This document shows positions 60,919-64,000 of a DNA stretch of 64,000 bases, in pieces. Below the pieces are notes generated by a model. It was not told where the DNA came from. It was given only the letters and a program-made list of their open reading frames with translations, and did no database searches. Within the stretch, counting starts at the first letter, position 1, and every line of letters begins with the position of its first letter. The stretch lies in the NCBI GenBank assembly GCA_012839295.1, contig DUNO01000015.1, positions 1 through 64,000 on the forward strand, in the 5' to 3' direction. Position numbers and translations under genes: made by a program. This stretch comes from Clostridiales bacterium (GTDB taxonomy: Bacteria > Bacillota > Clostridia > Lachnospirales > Lachnospiraceae).

Positions 60919-61500
60919 GTGAAAAGGGTGGTGTGGAAAGAAGTGTCCGCATTTCTTGCGGTAACCTTTGGCGTGACTTGGCTTTTTTGGTTTGGGGCAT
61001 CTTTTGACTTTGCCCCTGTTTCCGCATACCTTATTATGACCGGAACGGCAGTTCCTTCCGTGGTTGGTTTGATTTTTACCATTGCGTTTGGAGGAAAGCC
61101 GGAGCTTAAGTCCCTTCTTCGCTCTGCACTGCGCCTTAAGGCTCCGCGGATATGGTGGTCCTATGCCACGTTGCTTTTTCCCGGGATCCTGCTGTGCGCC
61201 TGTGCGATTTTTACTATGAAAGGCTGCTCCCTTCCCCCTGCCCAGTTTCCCATATGGTTTCTCCCTCTCGCCTTTTTTTACATATTTGCCTGCATGGGTC
61301 CGCTTGGGGAGGAGCTGGGCTGGCGCGGCTTTTTGCTGAAACGTTTGCTGTCCCAGTGGAACCCCATAAAGGCCGGAGGGCGTAGCCCCGGTTATCCTGA
61401 CAAAAAGTGGGGCGGCGGTCCTGTTGGTCACCCTCATGTCTACCACCGCCTTCATTGCAAAAACGACGGGAAGATATCAGAAGCCTTCCGCGCCGGATAA
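60919..61500 (+). pseudogene. Truncated CPBP-family intramembrane protease
   Basis: From a GTG with GGGAGG upstream, the frame encodes membrane helices and the first CPBP/Abi motif, GEELGWRGFLLKRLL (about residues 130-145). CPBP proteases then need two further motifs with His/Asn residues in later helices. Here, right after WNPIKA, the sequence turns into a Gly/Pro/Arg-rich tail with no helix. In another frame, bases ~61425-61480 encode a hydrophobic stretch (VLLVTLMSTTAFIAKTTG) that looks like the original C-terminus. A deletion with frameshift explains both. The product is not expected to be an active protease. Confidence 0.75.
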
Positions 61501-61579
61501 GGATGGGCGGCCCAATGGAGATTAATGCCTGAGGGACAATGGCCTCACACCGAATCCAGACTCACACCGAACCCACGCC

Positions 61580-61618
61580 AAAAAAGCTCTGCAACCCTTA
61601 GTATTGCAAAGCTTTTTT
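61580..61618. terminator. Terminator of the DUF2935 gene
   Basis: AAAAAAGCT (61580-61588) pairs with AGCTTTTTT (61610-61618), with an inner TGCAA/TTGCA helix. A diverged copy of this hairpin occurs with the gene remnant at 44638-44676. Confidence 0.8.
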
Positions 61619-61644
61619 ATCATTTCTCTGCTATAATCTGTCTC

Positions 61645-62067
61645 TTAGCACTGATACATAATAGTTTGGGCAATGCCAATAAAATACTCTGATTCCCTAA
61701 TGATATGGTTAACTACCACTTTTCCGACTAAATCCTTCGCAAGCTGAGGACGTGTCAATAAATCATTCAGAAACTGTACGAATTGTTCACTCTCTTGTAT
61801 CGCATATCGGGTAAATTCCATGATATACTGTGTCATCGACTGATTAATCTGGCCCTGTGACCTCACAACTGTTTCGATTAACTGAACTGCTTTTTGCTCC
61901 GTCTGATTAAATTTCAGCTCAAATTTCTTTAGCTGATTTATCGTCGCCGCATCTAAATTTGATACAACTTCTTGAATAACTGTCGTATGCTCTGCTTCCT
62001 GCCGCTTCCAAAACTCTACCTCATCTAATACACGTAAGTAATTCTGATCACCATAATAGAATTGCAT
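61645..62067 (-). CDS. DUF2935-family helical protein
   Basis: This 140-residue protein has the DUF2935 pattern: EVEFWKRQEAEHTTVIQEVV near the start and the related RESEYFIGIAQTIM at the end, both with a His/Glu-containing helix. Members are helical-bundle proteins common in spore-forming Firmicutes and possibly metal-binding; function is not established. AGGGG precedes the ATG. The end of this gene and its terminator are duplicated, in diverged form, at 44638-44772. Confidence 0.82.
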   Translation of the reverse strand: MQFYYGDQNYLRVLDEVEFWKRQEAEHTTVIQEVVSNLDAATINQLKKFELKFNQTEQKAVQLIETVVRSQGQINQSMTQYIMEFTRYAIQESEQFVQFLNDLLTRPQLAKDLVGKVVVNHIIRESEYFIGIAQTIMYQC

Positions 62068-62155
62068 ACTACCCCTGCCATTAGAATCTTATCACTAATT
62101 CATATGAGATATCCTGGGAAAGTATTCGTTTTTAATGTTTTCTGCCGCCTCTTCC

Positions 62156-62248
62156 AGTTATTAAACAAAGATCAATGCCTTAAAATTAAGACTTCCAGTT
62201 CCATGAAAGAAGAAATACAAATTAGATATTCCAGCAGGATTCTGTAAA
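62156..62248 (-). pseudogene. 93-bp copy of the GH43 gene 3' end
   Basis: These 93 bases match 31394-31486 at all but one position. On the minus strand they encode the last 28 residues of the GH43 protein (LQNPAGISNLYFFFHGTGSL then NFKALIFV) and its stop. Sequence on either side is unrelated. The near identity means the copy is recent or maintained by gene conversion. Confidence 0.92.
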
Positions 62249-62369
62249 GCCCAGATAAGTTTGATTTTTTAATGCCTCATATGCTTCTTTATATATTTTT
62301 CGCTGGATATCTAATTATAGGAAAAATAAATCAAAGTGAAGCTGTTCCCCCAATAAATCCACGAAAAAA

Positions 62370-62398
62370 GGGCTTCCACTTTTCATAGCGGAAGCCCT
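62370..62398 (-). terminator. Terminator downstream of tmRNA
   Basis: Nine-base perfect arms (62370-62378 and 62390-62398) are followed by TTTTTTCG on the minus strand, about 60 bases after the tmRNA 3' end. Confidence 0.85.
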
Positions 62399-62457
62399 CA
62401 AAAGGCTCGGATTTGCTGACTTTTTAAGCAACAAATCTTTTTAACTTTAATTTTTAA

Positions 62458-62845
62458 TGGAGCTGCGGGGAGTTGAACCCCGGTCCGAAAGCCCATTCAT
62501 TGCAGTTTCTCCCATTACAGTCAGTCTTTTATGCAATGCCTAAAGTGCTATTAACATAGCGCTTTGCATGCTGTTCCCTCCATCCAACGCCGACAGACAG
62601 GCTCTGGATTTCAGTAGCTTCATAAATCTTTTACCATCTCAAAGCTTTGAAGGTAAAGGTCCCCGCTAATTTGATGCCGAGGTCTTAAGCTGCGAGTTGC
62701 CTAAGGTCGACAAGCTGCATGCTTACGCTGCAGCTAATTCGTAATTATTGTTTGCGTTTAATTTTAGTTCTAAGTTGTTGACGCAGTCCTAGTCTGCGAA
62801 TGGCTTCTACAACTTCAAAACCCCCGTCGAAACCAGTACAACCCC
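62458..62845 (-). ncRNA. ssrA: Transfer-messenger RNA
   Basis: The 5' end (GGGGTTGTACTGGTTTCGAC from 62845 downward) and 3' end (GGGGTTCAACTCCCCGCAGC, to 62458) form the tRNA-like domain. GGGGUUG pairs with CAGCUCC as the acceptor stem, and the T-loop is evident. The resume codon GCA at 62755 opens the tag frame ANNNYELAAA, ending in TAA at 62723. The short hydrophobic Ala-rich end is the usual degradation signal. CCA is not encoded. The gene follows smpB, its protein partner, on the same strand. Confidence 0.94.
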
Positions 62846-63103
62846 GAAAGGTAGGTGCTACGTGGATAGCACTTTGAATATATCCTCTGGTTCGCAAACA
62901 AGCTGTCTGCCCACCCTGACCTATTGTCTTTATAAAGCCATGACCAGGGGTGGCCTGACGCGTTTATCAATTGTCTGAAACTATAATAGCATAGATTATA
63001 AAAAAAATAAAGTGTTTCTCGGAATTTCTTGCTGGCAGCGCTGGTAAAATACAACATGCAACATCTTCCAGCAAGAAACTTGTATCCATTGCTTTTTTAG
63101 TTC
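62846..63103 (-). other. tmRNA leader region with hairpins
   Basis: Between smpB and ssrA lie a GTGCTATCCACGTAGCAC hairpin (about 62857-62874) and a long imperfect hairpin (about 62908-62957). A TGCTATTAT sequence near 62982 is a possible extended -10. The hairpins may belong to an ssrA precursor that is trimmed. No gene is seen. Confidence 0.35.
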
Positions 63104-63568
63104 CTAATATAGATTCTTCACCTTAAAGTCCTTCTCGGCTTCCCTTCGCTGATCCTTCTTGGCAATGTCCTCCCGCTTGTCGTAGAGCTTCTTTCCTCTT
63201 GCCAGACCAATCTCCAGCTTAACCAGACTCCCTTTAAAATACACCTGCAGCGGCACCAGGGTATACCCCTTTTGTACAATCTTGCCTGCAATCTTATTAA
63301 TCTCATACTTATGCATCAATAACTTTCTTACCCTCAAGGGATCCTTATTAAAAATATTCCCTTTCTCGTAGGGACTGATGTGCATATTATAAATAAATAC
63401 CTCCCCTTTCTCAACCCTGAGAAAGGATTCCTTTAAGCTGCATTTTCCCATGCGGAGGGATTTTACCTCCGTTCCATGCAATGCCATGCCAGCTTCATAC
63501 TTTTCCTCGATAAAATAGTCAAAATAAGCCTTCTTATTATTGGCTATTAATTTAAAATTTTCCCCCAC
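63104..63568 (-). CDS. smpB: SsrA-binding protein SmpB
   Basis: This 154-residue protein binds tmRNA and delivers it to stalled ribosomes. The family's segments are present: [60 protein letters not shown] and [20 protein letters not shown], with the basic C-terminal tail. The first codons have a GTG/ATG with a purine-rich region inside the end of rnr; only seven bases separate it from the rnr stop. Gene order rnr-smpB-ssrA is standard in Firmicutes. Confidence 0.97.
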   Translation of the reverse strand: MGENFKLIANNKKAYFDYFIEEKYEAGMALHGTEVKSLRMGKCSLKESFLRVEKGEVFIYNMHISPYEKGNIFNKDPLRVRKLLMHKYEINKIAGKIVQKGYTLVPLQVYFKGSLVKLEIGLARGKKLYDKREDIAKKDQRREAEKDFKVKNLY

Positions 63569-63575
63569 TTACTTT

Positions 63576-64000
63576 TCAACTCTCCTTTTTATATGAGGCC
63601 TTGCCCCTATTTTTATGGGGCTTCTCCTCCTTTGTTTTATGAGGCTTTACCCTCACCGTTTTATGAGACTTTACCCCCATCGTTTTATGAGGCTTTACTC
63701 CCACTGTTTTATGAGGCTTTACCCCCATCGTTTTATGAGGCTCTTCCTCCATTGTTTCATGAGGCTCTTCCTTCATCGTTTCATGAGGCTTATCCCCCGT
63801 CTCCTCATAAGGCTCTTCTTCCACAAGGGCAAAGTCAATGGTACGCATTATTTTATCGGCATTCACTACCTGAACCATGACCTTCTGCCCCAATTTATAT
63901 GTTTTTTTCGTGTGTTCTCCTACCATCTGGTAGCGCTCTTCATCATAAATGTAATAATCGTCATTCATTTCACTGACACGGATCATTCCTTCCACCGTAT
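63576..64000 (-). CDS. rnr: Ribonuclease R, C-terminal part (5' end outside window)
   Basis: Only the last ~140 codons are in the window. They contain the end of the S1 RNA-binding domain (EGMIRVSEMNDDYYIYDEER, MVGEHTKKTYKLGQKVMVQV and the conserved MRTIDFALVEE). RNase R is a processive 3'-5' exoribonuclease and partner of the tmRNA-SmpB system encoded next. After the S1 domain comes an eight-fold octapeptide repeat, then ASYKKES. Many RNase R proteins have a basic tail, but a tandem His-containing repeat is not usual. Confidence 0.93.
   Translation of the reverse strand, partial: TVEGMIRVSEMNDDYYIYDEERYQMVGEHTKKTYKLGQKVMVQVVNADKIMRTIDFALVEEEPYEETGDKPHETMKEEPHETMEEEPHKTMGVKPHKTVGVKPHKTMGVKSHKTVRVKPHKTKEEKPHKNRGKASYKKES
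63600..63791 (-). repeat. Eight 24-bp repeats encoding octapeptides in the RNase R tail
   Basis: Eight in-frame 24-base units encode, in protein order, KPHETMKE, EPHETMEE, EPHKTMGV, KPHKTVGV, KPHKTMGV, KSHKTVRV, KPHKTKEE and KPHKNRGK. The consensus is KPHKTMGV. The charge changes from acidic at the start to basic at the end. One His is kept in every unit. Confidence 0.92.

Noticed and set aside
62249-62345. Minus-strand coding-like fragment (IQRKIYKEAYEALKNQTYLG)
   Set aside because: It has no start codon and is bounded by stops; it runs into the copied GH43 tail. Possibly gene debris, but unsupported as a gene.
61500-62460. Mobile element behind the duplicated gene tails
   Set aside because: No transposase, terminal inverted repeats or target-site duplication could be seen at either copy.
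63600-63791. CRISPR-like or non-coding repeat
   Set aside because: The 24-bp units are contiguous, in frame and inside the rnr coding region.

Overview
The window looks like chromosome from an anaerobic, probably spore-forming Clostridia member close to Lachnospiraceae. Signs of this are rubrerythrin, an anaerobic-type Cys sulfatase, a ferredoxin-domain aldo-keto reductase, a LysM/GH18 protein of the spore YaaH/SleL type, DUF2935, DUF4317 and DUF2680 proteins, abundant two-component systems and strong AGGAGG ribosome binding sites. Species cannot be fixed from the sequence. No transposase, integrase, tRNA, rRNA or CRISPR array was seen.

Layout. 1-12.3 kb: an OmpR/histidine-kinase pair separated by a triplicated 92-bp unit carrying a 10-codon micro-ORF, then housekeeping and envelope genes (GNAT, rubrerythrin, VanY peptidase, CAP protein, DUF2680, DUF4317) and a large chemoreceptor. 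12.3-19.3 kb: a receiver/winged-helix regulator with its 7TM-like kinase, a shrunken rhamnulokinase relative, RtcB RNA ligase with a small Cys-rich partner, several tiny hydrophilic proteins and an FMN split-barrel protein. 19.3-25.5 kb: an envelope module of HtrA protease, GT2-GtrA glycosyltransferase, phosphodiester glycosidase, membrane protein and a two-component system; one operator-like sequence precedes three of its transcription units. 25.5-31.3 kb: YitT, Nudix, rhodanese lipoprotein, PAP2, AraC regulator and a LysM-GH18 protein whose catalytic acids are missing.

31.4-44.4 kb is a glycan-use locus on the minus strand: sulfatase, YesM-like kinase, YesN-like regulator, a membrane-anchored solute-binding protein, a complete sugar ABC importer and a GH43 glycosidase. 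A structured non-coding element sits inside the importer operon.

44.8-58.9 kb is the most unusual part. An ABC ATPase and a truncated permease run into a chemoreceptor that lacks its N-terminus, apparently joined by a deletion that could also have removed a binding-protein gene. Behind them lie malic enzyme, archaeal-type (type II) GAPDH, an archaeal-type PGK that lacks a usual substrate Arg, a two-subunit transketolase and a LarA-family racemase. Together they read like consecutive steps of an undescribed sugar or sugar-acid pathway. A Gfo/Idh/MocA dehydrogenase with a consensus promoter, a LacI-family repressor and a broken LacI remnant flank them.

59-64 kb: aldo-keto reductase, a broken CPBP protease gene, a DUF2935 protein, two gene-tail duplications (one also at 44.7 kb), then ssrA (tmRNA), smpB and the end of rnr, which carries an eight-copy octapeptide tail.
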